The notes under the pieces are model-generated. The model did no database searches. It saw nothing but the letters and a program-made list of their open reading frames with translations, and was not told where the DNA came from. The position numbers and the translations under genes are program-made. A stretch of 64,000 bases of DNA from Enterococcus sp. RIT-PI-f (lineage in GTDB: Bacteria; Bacillota; Bacilli; Lactobacillales; Enterococcaceae). Within the stretch, counting starts at the first letter, position 1. Each line of letters begins with the position of its first letter. The DNA is taken from NCBI RefSeq assembly GCF_001297065.1, contig NZ_LHOX01000017.1, positions 124,001-188,000 on the forward strand, read 5' to 3'. Shown one piece after another: positions 1-12,343 of the stretch.

Positions 1-1
1 C

Positions 2-901
2 GGCCAGATCGATGCCATGATGGATGATTATCCAGTGATTGGCTACGCCATTGCGCAAGGTCAAAAATTGACCACGCCGATTGAAAAGGAAACCGGCGGC
101 CAATACGGTTTTGCAGTCAAAAAGGGCCAAAATCCTGAGTTGATCGAGATGTTTAATGAAGCGTTAAAAGAAATGAAACGAACGGGTGAGTATGATCAGA
201 TCGTCGGCAAATATATCCAAGATGGTTCTGCCACTGAGAAAAAAGTCGATGAATCAACGATCACTGGTTTGATCAGCAACAATTACGGGGTTTTACTAAA
301 AGGTTTGTGGCAAACATTGCTGCTCGCATTGATTTCATTTGCCTTAGCTTTAGTGATTGGGATCATATTAGGCCTCTTTAGTGTTTCGCCAATCAAAGCA
401 CTGCGGGTCTTTGCAGGGATTTATGTAGATATCATTCGTGGTATTCCTATGATGGTATTGGCCTTCTTTATCTTCTTTGGTCTTTCCGATGCTATCGGTA
501 TCACCATTCCGGACTTTGCAGCTGGGGTGATCACATTGACCTTGAATGCCAGTGCATATATTGCCGAGATCGTTCGTGGCGGGATCAACGCCGTACCAAA
601 TGGACAAATGGAAGCCTCCCGTAGTTTGGGCATGACCTATACGCGTACGATGCAAAAAATCGTGCTGCCGCAAGCCATCAAAATCATGATTCCGTCTTTT
701 GTAAATCAATTCGTGATTTCCTTGAAAGACACCACGATCATTTCTGTTATTGGTGTGGTAGAACTATTGCAAACCGGTAAAATCATCGTTGCCCGTACGA
801 CACAAAGTACGTATGTCTACTTGATCATCGCAGTCATGTATCTTGTGGTTATCACTGCTTTAACGAAACTTGCCAAAGTTTTAGAAAAGAAGGTGAAGTA
901 A
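2..901 (+). CDS. glnP: Amino acid ABC transporter, fused substrate-binding/permease protein (GlnP type), 5' end missing
   Basis: The frame is open from base 2, so the gene starts outside the window; 299 codons are visible. Residues 1 to about 85 are the end of a periplasmic-type binding domain ([12 protein letters not shown], then [12 protein letters not shown]). The rest is an inner-membrane permease domain with several hydrophobic segments and the EAA loop ([14 protein letters not shown]) that docks the ATPase. Fusion of the binding protein to the permease is known for lactic acid bacterial GlnP, which imports glutamine, glutamate or asparagine. The ATPase gene starts one base after the stop. 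The exact substrate cannot be read from this fragment. Confidence 0.9.
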   Translation, partial: GQIDAMMDDYPVIGYAIAQGQKLTTPIEKETGGQYGFAVKKGQNPELIEMFNEALKEMKRTGEYDQIVGKYIQDGSATEKKVDESTITGLISNNYGVLLKGLWQTLLLALISFALALVIGIILGLFSVSPIKALRVFAGIYVDIIRGIPMMVLAFFIFFGLSDAIGITIPDFAAGVITLTLNASAYIAEIVRGGINAVPNGQMEASRSLGMTYTRTMQKIVLPQAIKIMIPSFVNQFVISLKDTTIISVIGVVELLQTGKIIVARTTQSTYVYLIIAVMYLVVITALTKLAKVLEKKVK

Positions 902-902
902 G

Positions 903-1640
903 ATGAAAGAAAAAATCTTAGTTGAAAATTTAGTCAAAAAATTTGGCAGCAATACAGTCTTGAATGATATCAATGTATCCATCGAAGAAGGCGAAGTGGT
1001 CTGTGTGATTGGTCCTTCTGGTTCCGGTAAATCAACTTTCTTACGTTGTTTGAATCGATTAGAGGAACCGACTAGCGGCGATATTATTATCGATGGCGCT
1101 CATTTGATGGATAAAAATACCAATATCAACGCTGTTCGCCAGCATATCGGAATGGTATTCCAGCATTTCAACCTCTTCCCTCATTTATCTGTGTTGGAAA
1201 ATATTATTTTAGCACCAATGGATCTTAAAAAATCGACACGCAAAGAAGCGGAAGCAGATGCTGTTCGTTTATTAGAAACTGTCGGCCTTGCGGATAAAAA
1301 GGATATGTATCCGGACAATCTTTCCGGCGGACAAAAACAACGGGTCGCCATTGCTCGGGCATTGGCCATGAATCCGGATGTGATGTTGTTCGATGAACCA
1401 ACCTCTGCCCTTGACCCAGAAATGGTCGGCGATGTCTTGAATGTCATGAAAAAGTTAGCGAAACAAGGCATGACGATGGTTATCGTGACCCATGAAATGG
1501 GATTTGCCAAAGAAGTAGCCAATCGAGTGATGTTTATCGATGGCGGAAACTTCTTAGAAGACGGCACACCAGAGCAGATCTTCTCCAATCCAAAGAACGA
1601 ACGAACCAAAGATTTCTTAGACAAAGTATTGAATATTTGA
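903..1640 (+). CDS. glnQ: Amino acid ABC transporter ATP-binding protein
   Basis: This 245-residue ATPase energises the permease encoded just upstream. It has Walker [10 protein letters not shown] at residues 37-45, a Q-loop (MVFQHFNL), the signature LSGGQKQR, Walker B with the D-loop ([12 protein letters not shown]) and the switch histidine (VTHEMGF). This is the normal length and motif set of the polar amino acid uptake (GlnQ/HisP) family. Only one base separates it from the permease stop, so the two are co-transcribed. A strong hairpin follows the stop. A second system of the same family lies at 42877-45173. Confidence 0.95.
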   Translation: MKEKILVENLVKKFGSNTVLNDINVSIEEGEVVCVIGPSGSGKSTFLRCLNRLEEPTSGDIIIDGAHLMDKNTNINAVRQHIGMVFQHFNLFPHLSVLENIILAPMDLKKSTRKEAEADAVRLLETVGLADKKDMYPDNLSGGQKQRVAIARALAMNPDVMLFDEPTSALDPEMVGDVLNVMKKLAKQGMTMVIVTHEMGFAKEVANRVMFIDGGNFLEDGTPEQIFSNPKNERTKDFLDKVLNI

Positions 1641-1650
1641 TCATAAAAAT

Positions 1651-1697
1651 AGCGACCGCCAAAAGTTAGATTTTTAGTCTAACTTTTGGCGGTCGCT
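1651..1697. terminator. Bidirectional hairpin terminator
   Basis: A perfect 20-bp stem (1651-1670 with 1678-1697) encloses a 7-base loop. It lies between the convergent glnQ and the last gene of the sigma operon. A run of five A on the left gives a U-tract for minus-strand transcripts; the plus-strand tail is less T-rich. Confidence 0.85.
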
Positions 1698-1754
1698 TCA
1701 CTTTTGGGCATGTTTTTTGTTTGAATCGTCTGTTAAGTCTTCTGCTTCTTATTT

Positions 1755-2069
1755 TTATAGTATATATACACTGCCACAGACTAAAAGCAATACGATAGTT
1801 GGATAAATCAATTCTTTCAGCCAACTTTTGTCTCGCCAGGACAAAAGAGCAATACCTATGATACAAATGATCAACAGGATAGGATTGAATAGATAATAAA
1901 AAAATCCATTTCCAGCAGCCGCATCACCTGGCCTATCAACAAGAGAAACAGTAAGATTTGTAATGGTCGAAAACAAAAATCGGATGCATGCAAAATAGAA
2001 CAAATAGAGTAAGCTATATCCTTTTATGATGATTGACAGTATATGCCCATCATGATCCATTTTTTTCAT
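1755..2069 (-). CDS. Small membrane protein of unknown function, third gene of the ECF sigma operon
   Basis: A 104-residue protein with three hydrophobic segments (about residues 8-35, 57-75 and 86-104) and a short polar loop (SLVDRPGDAAAGNG). I recognise no family. It starts 5 bases after the stop of the putative anti-sigma gene and is followed by the terminator shared with glnQ, so it is the last gene of a three-gene unit. Position suggests a membrane accessory of the sigma/anti-sigma pair, or a target gene co-expressed with it; the sequence alone does not decide. Confidence 0.7.
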   Translation of the reverse strand: MKKMDHDGHILSIIIKGYSLLYLFYFACIRFLFSTITNLTVSLVDRPGDAAAGNGFFYYLFNPILLIICIIGIALLSWRDKSWLKELIYPTIVLLLVCGSVYIL

Positions 2070-2074
2070 ATATA

Positions 2075-3100
2075 TTATCCTCCTATCGTGATTACTTGTT
2101 GTATCACTACATCTTGGACTTGTCTTACTTGCACGCGCATGATCATGGATCCTTGTTTTTGCAGCCAGTCAGCCAGTTCTGTGCCGGTACCGGTGAGCAA
2201 CACCGCATGTACCTTCACACCATTTTCTTCAACATAGCTTTGCAGATCTTGAAAATCGTGTAGTTGAATCGGATGAAGGCTATTACTAAGGAAACGCATA
2301 TTTTCATCACTATCCCAGCCTAGATTGCGATAAGTATCGAAATGATCATTCAGGTAGGCGATCCCTTCTTCTACTGCTGTCAAAACTTGCTGATCATAAT
2401 TGTTTGCTGATACTTGTTGTACCATCGCATCAGAATAGCCAAAGTTGCTGCCCGACTGATAAGCAATCGTATAATGCTGGACAGTCAAATCTCCAACGAT
2501 TTCCCTGACTGAACTTGGGGTTTGGTCATTTTTTAAGGTAGCGGCTAGCGTCACTTGCTTCAAATCACCTAATCCAGTCAAATAATCGACTAAATCATCA
2601 TAGGTGTTGACTTGCTGATTAGGGTCATACATATTTGCAGAAAACGCATAGGCATTCAAATCATTACTGGCCACCTGAGTTTGTGTACGCTGATCAAATA
2701 AAAAGCGATTGCGTAAGGTATAGATTACCTGTTCTTGATTGCTGTTTTTGGCTATGAGTGGATAGAAATCGTCTTTGCCTAGGAAACGCAGAGACGCTTG
2801 CTGATTAAAAGAATCATAGTGCAAATTTTCTTGTCCCATCTCATACCACAAGTAACGATATTTTTCGAGCGCATCCTCCCGCAGATAATCTTGATACGCA
2901 TATAAGTTGACCACAGATGGCAGACTTTGATAATCAACATCTTCCCGAGGAACCCACCGATAATATGCAGCTGGAACCATAAAAGAAAGAATCAATGCCA
3001 CCAGACTAAAAAATAGAAAATGGTAAATCAACAACCAACCAAAGCGCTGTTTCGATCGAAGTACTGTTTTTTGCAACTGCTTATACTCTTTTGCTTTCAT
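2075..3100 (-). CDS. Probable membrane-anchored anti-sigma factor
   Basis: This 341-residue protein has a basic cytoplasmic N-terminus of about 22 residues (KEYKQLQKTVLRSKQR), one transmembrane helix at about 23-46, and a long extracytoplasmic part. The layout matches Firmicutes anti-sigma factors with a short N-terminal sigma-binding part and a large outer sensor domain (Sigma_reg_N/Sigma_reg_C type). I see no Cys-based zinc anti-sigma motif. Its ATG overlaps the sigma gene stop as ATGA, implying translational coupling and matched amounts. The anti-sigma role is inferred from context and topology; the signal sensed is unknown. Confidence 0.65.
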   Translation of the reverse strand: MKAKEYKQLQKTVLRSKQRFGWLLIYHFLFFSLVALILSFMVPAAYYRWVPREDVDYQSLPSVVNLYAYQDYLREDALEKYRYLWYEMGQENLHYDSFNQQASLRFLGKDDFYPLIAKNSNQEQVIYTLRNRFLFDQRTQTQVASNDLNAYAFSANMYDPNQQVNTYDDLVDYLTGLGDLKQVTLAATLKNDQTPSSVREIVGDLTVQHYTIAYQSGSNFGYSDAMVQQVSANNYDQQVLTAVEEGIAYLNDHFDTYRNLGWDSDENMRFLSNSLHPIQLHDFQDLQSYVEENGVKVHAVLLTGTGTELADWLQKQGSMIMRVQVRQVQDVVIQQVITIGG

Positions 3101-3558
3101 TCCTTCACCTGCTTTTTGATTTTTTGTCGTGCTTGAAAAATACGTGATTTGATCGTACTTTCTTTGACGCCGATGATCGCCGCAATTTCTTGATACGAAT
3201 ATCCTCTGATGGACAAGATAAGCGGACGTCTCAATTTGTCTGACAACCGATTGATCGCATCGATCAACGCCGTGTCACTAATTGCTTTTTGATTGAACGG
3301 CAGATCATCGCTTGCCAGTGTTGCTAGATCTTCAACGCCAACACTGATCTTTTTCCGCCGATAATGGTCATACAAAGTGAATTTAGCGATGGTAAACAAC
3401 CATGATTCAAAATGATCCGGCTGTCTTTTTGGCAAGGCCAATACTACTTTCAAAAACACTTCTTGGGTCAAATCTTCTGCGATGTAACGATCTTTCACCC
3501 TTTGAATAAAATAGTATTGGATGCGATCGTAATAGTTTTGAATCAGCTCCTCCAACAC
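3097..3558 (-). CDS. ECF-type RNA polymerase sigma factor
   Basis: About 153 residues with region 2 (YYFIQRVKDRYIAEDLTQEVFLKV, shown here only as the DLTQEVFLKV core) and region 4 helix-turn-helix (YSYQEIAAIIGVKESTIKSR). No region 3 lies between them, as in ECF sigma factors. An ATG at 3609 is in frame but lies upstream of the -35 of the apparent promoter, so it cannot be the start. A GGAGG at 3563-3567 precedes GTG 3558 (4 bases) and TTG 3555 (7 bases); either may be used, and I give GTG. The downstream gene is its likely anti-sigma factor. The target regulon is not visible here beyond its own promoter. Confidence 0.85.
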   Translation of the reverse strand: MLEELIQNYYDRIQYYFIQRVKDRYIAEDLTQEVFLKVVLALPKRQPDHFESWLFTIAKFTLYDHYRRKKISVGVEDLATLASDDLPFNQKAISDTALIDAINRLSDKLRRPLILSIRGYSYQEIAAIIGVKESTIKSRIFQARQKIKKQVKE

Positions 3559-3580
3559 TATCCCTCCCCCGTTACCTATA

Positions 3581-3608
3581 TAGACGATCGAACAAGCAAA
3601 AAGTTGCA
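3581..3608 (-). promoter_or_regulatory. ECF-type autoregulatory promoter of the sigma operon
   Basis: On the minus strand TGCAAC (3608-3603), a 16-base spacer and CGTCTA (3586-3581) match the ECF pattern TGAAAC-N16-CGTC with one change. The start site would lie about 15 bases before the GTG, next to the ribosome binding site. This is what an autoregulated ECF operon shows. Confidence 0.65.
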
Positions 3609-3663
3609 AAAAAGATTTTTATTTACAGTATACCAATCATTTAGATGATTTCATTCTGGGTAC

Positions 3664-3698
3664 AAAAAAAACTGTATATTTGTTGAACAAATATACAG
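3664..3698 (-). terminator. Terminator of the mccA-mccB-luxS operon
   Basis: An 11-bp stem (3672-3682 with 3688-3698), a 5-base loop, and a run of eight U on the minus-strand transcript. It lies 50 bases after the luxS stop. Confidence 0.9.
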
Positions 3699-3749
3699 CA
3701 AGATCATTCTATTTATTTTATTGTACGCTAGTTTTATAGAAGCGCAAGT

Positions 3750-4205
3750 CTACGCAAATACCGTCGACCATTGTGCTCTTTGATCCAAAAATTCTTGTGC
3801 CAACGCTTGTGCCCCGCTTAGGGTATGGTTGGCTGCCCATCCACACTGGATCTCGTTGCTAGCTGGAACTTCAGTCGCTGTGAGAATATCTTTCATCGTT
3901 GCTTCTAAAACATTCAATATTTCATCATAGTTCTCATGATTCAACACGGTTAAATAGAAACCTGTTTGACACCCCATTGGTGACCAGTCTACGATATAAT
4001 CTGCGTGATTGCGGATCAATTCTGCCGTCAAATGTTCCAGTGAATGCAAACTAGCCATGTCCATATGCGCTTTGTTCGGTTGCTTGAACCGGACATCATA
4101 TTTGATGATCGTGTCATTTTTCCCTTGCTTCTTGTCTGCTACCCGCACATAGGGGGCTTTGACTAACGTATGATCTAAATTAAAACTCTCAACATTCATT
4201 TTCAT
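3750..4205 (-). CDS. luxS: S-ribosylhomocysteine lyase
   Basis: LuxS splits S-ribosylhomocysteine into homocysteine and DPD, the precursor of autoinducer AI-2. The 151-residue protein has the metal ligands H54 and H58 (HSLEH) and C121 (IQCGW), and the catalytic Cys in MGCQTGF (residue 79). The start at 4205 is chosen because AGGAG stands 10 bases upstream and the family begins with NVESFNLDH; a longer in-frame start would reach into the methyltransferase gene. It is the last gene of the recycling operon and feeds homocysteine to MccA. The nucleosidase (mtnN/pfs) that makes its substrate is not in this window. Confidence 0.96.
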   Translation of the reverse strand: MKMNVESFNLDHTLVKAPYVRVADKKQGKNDTIIKYDVRFKQPNKAHMDMASLHSLEHLTAELIRNHADYIVDWSPMGCQTGFYLTVLNHENYDEILNVLEATMKDILTATEVPASNEIQCGWAANHTLSGAQALAQEFLDQRAQWSTVFA

Positions 4206-4219
4206 TCTGTGATTGCTCC

Positions 4220-4864
4220 TTATTCTTTGATGGCTTCGATCAACCAAACGAAGGCATTGATTTGCTTGAACCGGATACGAAAACCATGATGGCGAAAATA
4301 TCGGTCTATATCAGGAATCAGCGGATAATACTCTCGTTCCAGATCTTCAGACAATCGTATATACCCTTGCTGGTGGGCTTGCCGAATGGTCGCAGCTTTG
4401 TGATCCAAAGACAAAAACATGGTGTCCCCAAAGATGACTTTGCCGCCAACTGGCAGCATGGTTGCATATTTGGCAATTGCCCGTTGCTTCTCCTCTTCAT
4501 TCAAATGATGAAAGACATAGCTGGAAACGATCGAATCAAATGATTCAGAAAGGACAGGAAAAGTTTCCATATCTCCATCAATAAAGGTCACATGCTTGAG
4601 GGCGGCTTTTTCTTGTGCCACTTCTCGCATGTCTTCGGAAGGTTCGATTGCCACCACAGTCTTGCCTCTTTGCACCAGTGCTAGGGTCAGGTTGCCGGTT
4701 CCACTTCCAAATTCTAACACAGATTCGCTGGCTTTTTCAGCAATTTCTGCCAACAAGTCATGATAATTCAAAAATACCTCTTGATACTCTGGATCTGCGC
4801 CTGTGACTGTGTCATCATAGCTTCTGGCCCATTCTTTAAAGATTGGCATAAATTCCCGTCCCAT
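4220..4864 (-). CDS. yrrT: SAM-dependent methyltransferase, YrrT-like
   Basis: A 214-residue class I methyltransferase. Motif I is [12 protein letters not shown] (about residues 50-61), followed by the acidic residue of motif II (VAIEPSEDM) and GDMETF. It begins [13 protein letters not shown], as I remember for Bacillus YrrT, which sits in the same recycling operon. The methyl acceptor is unknown; the reaction would release SAH, which the pathway recycles. AGGTG lies 7-8 bases before the ATG, and only 2 bases separate it from the mccB stop. luxS follows after 14 bases. Confidence 0.85.
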   Translation of the reverse strand: MGREFMPIFKEWARSYDDTVTGADPEYQEVFLNYHDLLAEIAEKASESVLEFGSGTGNLTLALVQRGKTVVAIEPSEDMREVAQEKAALKHVTFIDGDMETFPVLSESFDSIVSSYVFHHLNEEEKQRAIAKYATMLPVGGKVIFGDTMFLSLDHKAATIRQAHQQGYIRLSEDLEREYYPLIPDIDRYFRHHGFRIRFKQINAFVWLIEAIKE

Positions 4865-4866
4865 CT

Positions 4867-6964
<2,098 letters not shown>

Positions 6965-7045
6965 ACTGGCACTCCTTACGATTCGTGTATTGATAGTTTA
7001 TGTCCGTCCACATAAATCGTCATCTATGTAAGCGGTTATGAAAGG

Positions 7046-7081
7046 CAAACAAAAAGAGGTACTGACTATTAAATCAGTACC
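7046..7081 (-). terminator. Intrinsic terminator in the mccA leader (attenuator)
   Basis: A 10-bp stem including one G-U pair (7072-7081 with 7058-7067), a 4-base loop and the tail UCUUUUUGUUUG. It lies 48 bases after the stop of the Cys-rich leader peptide and about 80 bases before mccA, so read-through is needed to express the operon. Confidence 0.85.
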
Positions 7082-7129
7082 CCTGGTATCGTCGTATTAT
7101 CCGGATAATTAGACACTATCTATCAACAT

Positions 7130-7237
7130 TCAATAGGTGTCCACGACAAAGGAACTATTAATAGGCATGACAAATCGGTATGCTGCTTTTTGCACCATAC
7201 AACAACAACATGAAATGTGAACGTTGATGTTTGTCAT
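7130..7237 (-). CDS. Leader peptide with four consecutive Cys codons
   Basis: A 35-codon frame that begins MTNINVHIS, continues with CCCC at residues 10-13 (four TGT codons, 7210-7199) and ends VVDTY-stop. GGAGGG lies 8 bases before the ATG, an ideal spacing. The start is about 25 bases after the predicted transcription start. A hairpin (GTATGGTGC with GCAGCATAC) follows the Cys codons at once, and a terminator follows the stop. This is the layout of ribosome-mediated attenuation, in which ribosomes stall at Cys codons when charged tRNA-Cys is short. The peptide itself probably has no other job. It is too short for most gene finders. Confidence 0.75.
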   Translation of the reverse strand: MTNINVHISCCCCMVQKAAYRFVMPINSSFVVDTY

Positions 7238-7268
7238 GAGTAGTTCCCTCCTTTTTTTGCTTGTACTC

Positions 7269-7297
7269 AAAATAGCACGACTGAAAACACTTGTCAA
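7269..7297 (-). promoter_or_regulatory. SigA-type promoter of the cysteine recycling operon
   Basis: TTGACA (7297-7292), a 17-base spacer and TATTTT (7274-7269) on the minus strand. The -35 is a consensus match. The leader peptide ATG lies about 25 bases after the expected start site. Confidence 0.8.
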
Positions 7298-7356
7298 ATC
7301 ATTTTTTCAAGAGATCGATATGAACAGACCTCTTTGATTAAAAATAACAAAAATGA

Positions 7357-8457
7357 TTATCTTGGATAGTAACTTGATACATAAGCATCCACTGCTTTCA
7401 ATGCGGCAACCACATCTTCTGGTGTAACGGGAAATGGCATATTGTGGATCGTTTCTCCTTCGATACAGGCTTGTTCGCCAATTTGCAGCAAATCAGCATT
7501 GCTTGCTTCAGACAAGAACATGTCACTTAACGTTGTCGGTAAATCTAACGCTTGATACAATTCGATATACGCATCCAGTTCATCAGGATCTGCATTTTCC
7601 AAGATCAATTGTGTCAACGTCCCATAGGCTACTTTCTCCCCATGAGAAAGAGAATGGACTTCGCCTTCTACTGCGGTCAACCCATTATGAATGGCATGGG
7701 CTGCTGCTAATCCAGCACTTTCGAAACCTAAGCCGCTTAATAATGTGTTGGCTTCAACGATTTGCTCAAAGGCTTCAGTCACTACTTGCTGTTGATTGGC
7801 TTGATAGGCTTTCAATGCATTGTCAAATAGAATCTCTTCACATTTTTCAGCAATGGCCATTCCAGCAATCGGCTGCATTCCCCCAACCATATTCTCACTA
7901 TGACTTCTAGCCACTGCTCGTGCTTCAACATACGTTGCTAAGGCATCAGCAATACCCGCTGCCAATAATTTCGCAGGTGCTTTCGCGATCACTGACGTAT
8001 CAACTAAGACCAATTCAGGATTTTTGTTGTAAAAACGATACTTTTCGAAGCGGCCTTCATCTGAATAAATAACAGACAGTGACGAAGTTGGCGCATCTGT
8101 CGACGCAATCGTCGGCAACACAGCAATGGGTACATGCAATTCATCGGCAACAGCTTTTCCAGTATCGATCGTTTTGCCGCCGCCTAACGCAGCGATCACT
8201 TCGATTGATTCATCTTGGGCTTTTTCCACGATGCGTTCAATTTCTTTTGCAGAAGCTTCACCGCCAAAAATTTCTTTGACTGGTGACAAATCAGCGCTTT
8301 TCAAATCTTCAAATAAAGTTTCACCAGCGATTTCCCAGACGTTCTCATCTGTTAACAGCAGGACTTTTTGACCGAGATCCTTGATATGGTGTAAGCCATT
8401 TTTCAGCACACCTTTCCCTTGTACATAACGCGACGGACTAGCAAAAATTCGTTCCAT
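7357..8457 (-). CDS. gldA: Glycerol dehydrogenase
   Basis: An iron/zinc-type NAD-dependent dehydrogenase of 366 residues, the usual GldA length. It oxidises glycerol to dihydroxyacetone in the cytoplasm. The NAD-binding GGGKTID lies near residue 93, metal ligands are expected in AGIADALATY and in the two His-bearing segments (AAAHAIHNGL and SHGEKVAYG), and the N-terminus FASPSRYVQGKG is typical. The start at 8457 has GGAGG upstream; a longer frame lacks a ribosome binding site. It stands alone, with a cre site in its promoter, so catabolite repression by CcpA is likely. Confidence 0.93.
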   Translation of the reverse strand: MERIFASPSRYVQGKGVLKNGLHHIKDLGQKVLLLTDENVWEIAGETLFEDLKSADLSPVKEIFGGEASAKEIERIVEKAQDESIEVIAALGGGKTIDTGKAVADELHVPIAVLPTIASTDAPTSSLSVIYSDEGRFEKYRFYNKNPELVLVDTSVIAKAPAKLLAAGIADALATYVEARAVARSHSENMVGGMQPIAGMAIAEKCEEILFDNALKAYQANQQQVVTEAFEQIVEANTLLSGLGFESAGLAAAHAIHNGLTAVEGEVHSLSHGEKVAYGTLTQLILENADPDELDAYIELYQALDLPTTLSDMFLSEASNADLLQIGEQACIEGETIHNMPFPVTPEDVVAALKAVDAYVSSYYPR

Positions 8458-8500
8458 ATATGTTCCTCCTTCATTTGATCTACTTCCATTGTGACATAGG

Positions 8501-8516
8501 TAGCAAGCGATTTCAA
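8501..8516 (-). promoter_or_regulatory. cre site (CcpA operator) over the gldA -35 region
   Basis: The minus strand reads TTGAAATCGCTTGCTA, which fits the cre consensus WTGNAANCGNWNNCWW at every fixed position. It overlaps a possible -35 (TTGAAA, 8516-8511), whose -10 would be the weaker CACAAT at 8493-8488. Binding here would block gldA when glucose is present. Confidence 0.6.
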
Positions 8517-8527
8517 AAAATATACTC

Positions 8528-8567
8528 AAAAAAAGTGCAATTCAAATCTCAATGATCTGAATTGCAC
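8528..8567 (-). terminator. Terminator of dnaJ
   Basis: A 10-bp stem (GTGCAATTCA with TGAATTGCAC; 8558-8567 and 8535-8544) followed by seven U on the minus-strand transcript. Confidence 0.9.
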
Positions 8568-8574
8568 GACGACA

Positions 8575-9744
8575 TTATTTCTTTTTCCCGCCAAAAGCAT
8601 CTTTCATTTTATCAAAAAAACCTTCTGGTTGTTGCTCGGTTGTTTCATGTCCGCTGGCTTTGGCATAAGCCCGCAAGGCATCTTTTTGTTCATCATTCAA
8701 GTTCTTCGGTGTGATCAATTTGACCTTGACTTGTTGATCACCATTGCCGCCCCCTCGCAAGCGAGGTGCGCCTTTCCCCCGTAAACGGAAATTCGTGCCC
8801 GTTTGGGTGCCGGCCGGAACTTTCAGCTTCACATTGCCATGAACAGTAGGTACGTTGACTTCATCGCCTAATGCAGCTTGGACAAAGTTCAGTGGCAGTT
8901 CATAATAAATCTCCGACCCATCACGGTCAAAAATATCACTTTCTTCGACACGGAAAATCACATATAGATCTCCGTAAGGACCACCATTCGTCCCGGCTTC
9001 ACCTTGCCCGGATAAGCGCATTTGTTGACCGTCTTCGACACCTGCAGGAACATTGACTTTGACATTGTGATTTTTCTTTTCATGACCTGTTCCGTGACAT
9101 GTCGTACATGGTTCTTTGATTTCTTTCCCAGTCCCATGACATACATCACAAGTTTGACGGCTCATCACACGACCAAGTGGCGTTTGGCGTTCAACATTGA
9201 TCGTTCCGCCACCATGACACTTGTGACAGGTTTCAGGTGATGTCCCTGGTTTTGCCCCGCTGCCATCACACGTATGACAGGTTTCTTCTCGATTGTATTG
9301 CACATTTTTTTCGATGCCAAAAATGGCTTCCTCGAAAGAAAGATCCACAGCATATTGCAAGTCAGCGCCTTGACGAGGTGCATTTGGGTTGGCTGCACGG
9401 CCACCGCCGCCGCCAAAGAATGATTCGAAAATGTCTTCAAATCCGCCAAAACCACCGCCGGAAAAACCGCCGCTGTTGAAGCCGCCGAAGCCGCCGCCAT
9501 ATCCGCCGCCGTAATTCGGATCAGTACCTGCATGCCCGTATTGATCATAGGCTGCACGTTTTTGTGCATCGCTTAAAATTTCATAGGCCTCAGAGATCTC
9601 TTTAAATTTTGCTTCTGCATCATCTGCTTTGTTGATGTCTGGATGATATTGTTTAGAAAGCTTGCGATATGCTTTCTTGATTTCATCATCCGAAGCCCCT
9701 TTTTGTAGACCTAAGACCTCATAGTAATCTCTTTTGTCTGCCAT
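8575..9744 (-). CDS. dnaJ: Chaperone protein DnaJ
   Basis: The 389-residue co-chaperone stimulates the DnaK ATPase and delivers unfolded clients. The J domain (residues 5-70) has the HPD motif. A Gly/Phe-rich stretch follows (about 75-120). The zinc region has four CxxCxGxG repeats ([32 protein letters not shown]), and the C-terminal client-binding domains complete a type I DnaJ. It follows dnaK, but a hairpin lies between them, so part of the transcription may stop after dnaK. Confidence 0.97.
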   Translation of the reverse strand: MADKRDYYEVLGLQKGASDDEIKKAYRKLSKQYHPDINKADDAEAKFKEISEAYEILSDAQKRAAYDQYGHAGTDPNYGGGYGGGFGGFNSGGFSGGGFGGFEDIFESFFGGGGGRAANPNAPRQGADLQYAVDLSFEEAIFGIEKNVQYNREETCHTCDGSGAKPGTSPETCHKCHGGGTINVERQTPLGRVMSRQTCDVCHGTGKEIKEPCTTCHGTGHEKKNHNVKVNVPAGVEDGQQMRLSGQGEAGTNGGPYGDLYVIFRVEESDIFDRDGSEIYYELPLNFVQAALGDEVNVPTVHGNVKLKVPAGTQTGTNFRLRGKGAPRLRGGGNGDQQVKVKLITPKNLNDEQKDALRAYAKASGHETTEQQPEGFFDKMKDAFGGKKK

Positions 9745-9828
9745 CGGCTTCCCTCCACTATTTTCTCACGTCTATCGTATTTTAGCACATATCGCTTCGG
9801 ATAAAAATACGTTTCTTTCATTCATAAG

Positions 9829-9858
9829 AAAAAGCCAAAGTGGTGACTTTGGCTTTTT
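9829..9858. terminator. Hairpin between dnaK and dnaJ
   Basis: An 11-bp stem (9830-9840 with 9847-9857), a 6-base loop, and T-runs on both sides. It can end minus-strand transcripts after dnaK and would reduce dnaJ expression relative to dnaK. Confidence 0.85.
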
Positions 9859-9870
9859 CACAAACAGCGA

Positions 9871-11721
<1,851 letters not shown>

Positions 11722-11743
11722 TTAAACGAAATAATAGTTAGAA

Positions 11744-12310
11744 TTATTGGGCTACGATGACCATACTTGCACGCAAGACGCGGTCATGCAGTTTGTACCC
11801 TTTTTGCAAAACATTGACGATGGTATCTGCTGGCACATCTTCTGTTGCAGGTACCGTTTGAACGGCTTGATGCAAATTAGGATCAAATGCTGCACCTTCA
11901 GCTGGAATTTCTTCGATGCCTTCATCTTTCAATGCTTGACGCAAACTTTCAAGGACCATTTCGACCCCTTTTTTCAAGTTTGCTGCTTGTTCTTCGCCTA
12001 CATCGGCAGCCATTGCCCGTTCAAGATTGTCAATTGCCGGCAAAAGTTTCTTGCCTAGGTCTTGCGAACGGTATTTTTGCAATGTTTCTCGCTCGTTGCG
12101 ATTGCGGGATGTAATATTCGCAATCTCAGCTCGTGCGCGTAAAAACTGATCTTCTAATTCATTGTTTTTTTCTTGCAGCAATTCGACTTCCGTTTTTTCA
12201 ACTTCCGCCTCAGAGATGCCTGCAGTATCGATCGCTTCTTCTGAAGGTTCAGTTGCTGCTTCGGTTTCTTGAAGCATATCTTCCTTCAATTGTTCATCTT
12301 TTTCCGTCAC
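11744..12310 (-). CDS. grpE: Nucleotide exchange factor GrpE
   Basis: A 188-residue protein that releases ADP from DnaK. It has an acidic N-terminus, a long coiled-coil (about residues 40-90, ELLQEKNNELEDQFLRARAE in its core) and the C-terminal beta domain with the family signature (FDPNLHQAV and VLQKGYKLHDRVLRASMV). It lies 33 bases after hrcA and 43 before dnaK. Confidence 0.97.
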   Translation of the reverse strand: MTEKDEQLKEDMLQETEAATEPSEEAIDTAGISEAEVEKTEVELLQEKNNELEDQFLRARAEIANITSRNRNERETLQKYRSQDLGKKLLPAIDNLERAMAADVGEEQAANLKKGVEMVLESLRQALKDEGIEEIPAEGAAFDPNLHQAVQTVPATEDVPADTIVNVLQKGYKLHDRVLRASMVIVAQ

Positions 12311-12343
12311 GCGTGTACCATCCCTTCTTTATTCAAATTCCGC

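Noticed and set aside
3559-3609. Longer N-terminus of the ECF sigma factor from ATG 3609
   Set aside because: The ATG lies upstream of the -35 of the ECF promoter, and the extra residues (QLFACSIVYIGNGGG) do not resemble a sigma factor.
6965-7260. T-box or SAM riboswitch upstream of mccA
   Set aside because: No T-box sequence of the AGGGTGGNACCGCG type and no S-box core; the spaced leader frame with Cys codons explains the region better.
7303-7345. Possible hairpin after gldA (AAGAGGTC with GATCTCTT)
   Set aside because: The minus-strand tail is A-rich, not U-rich, so it does not look like an intrinsic terminator.
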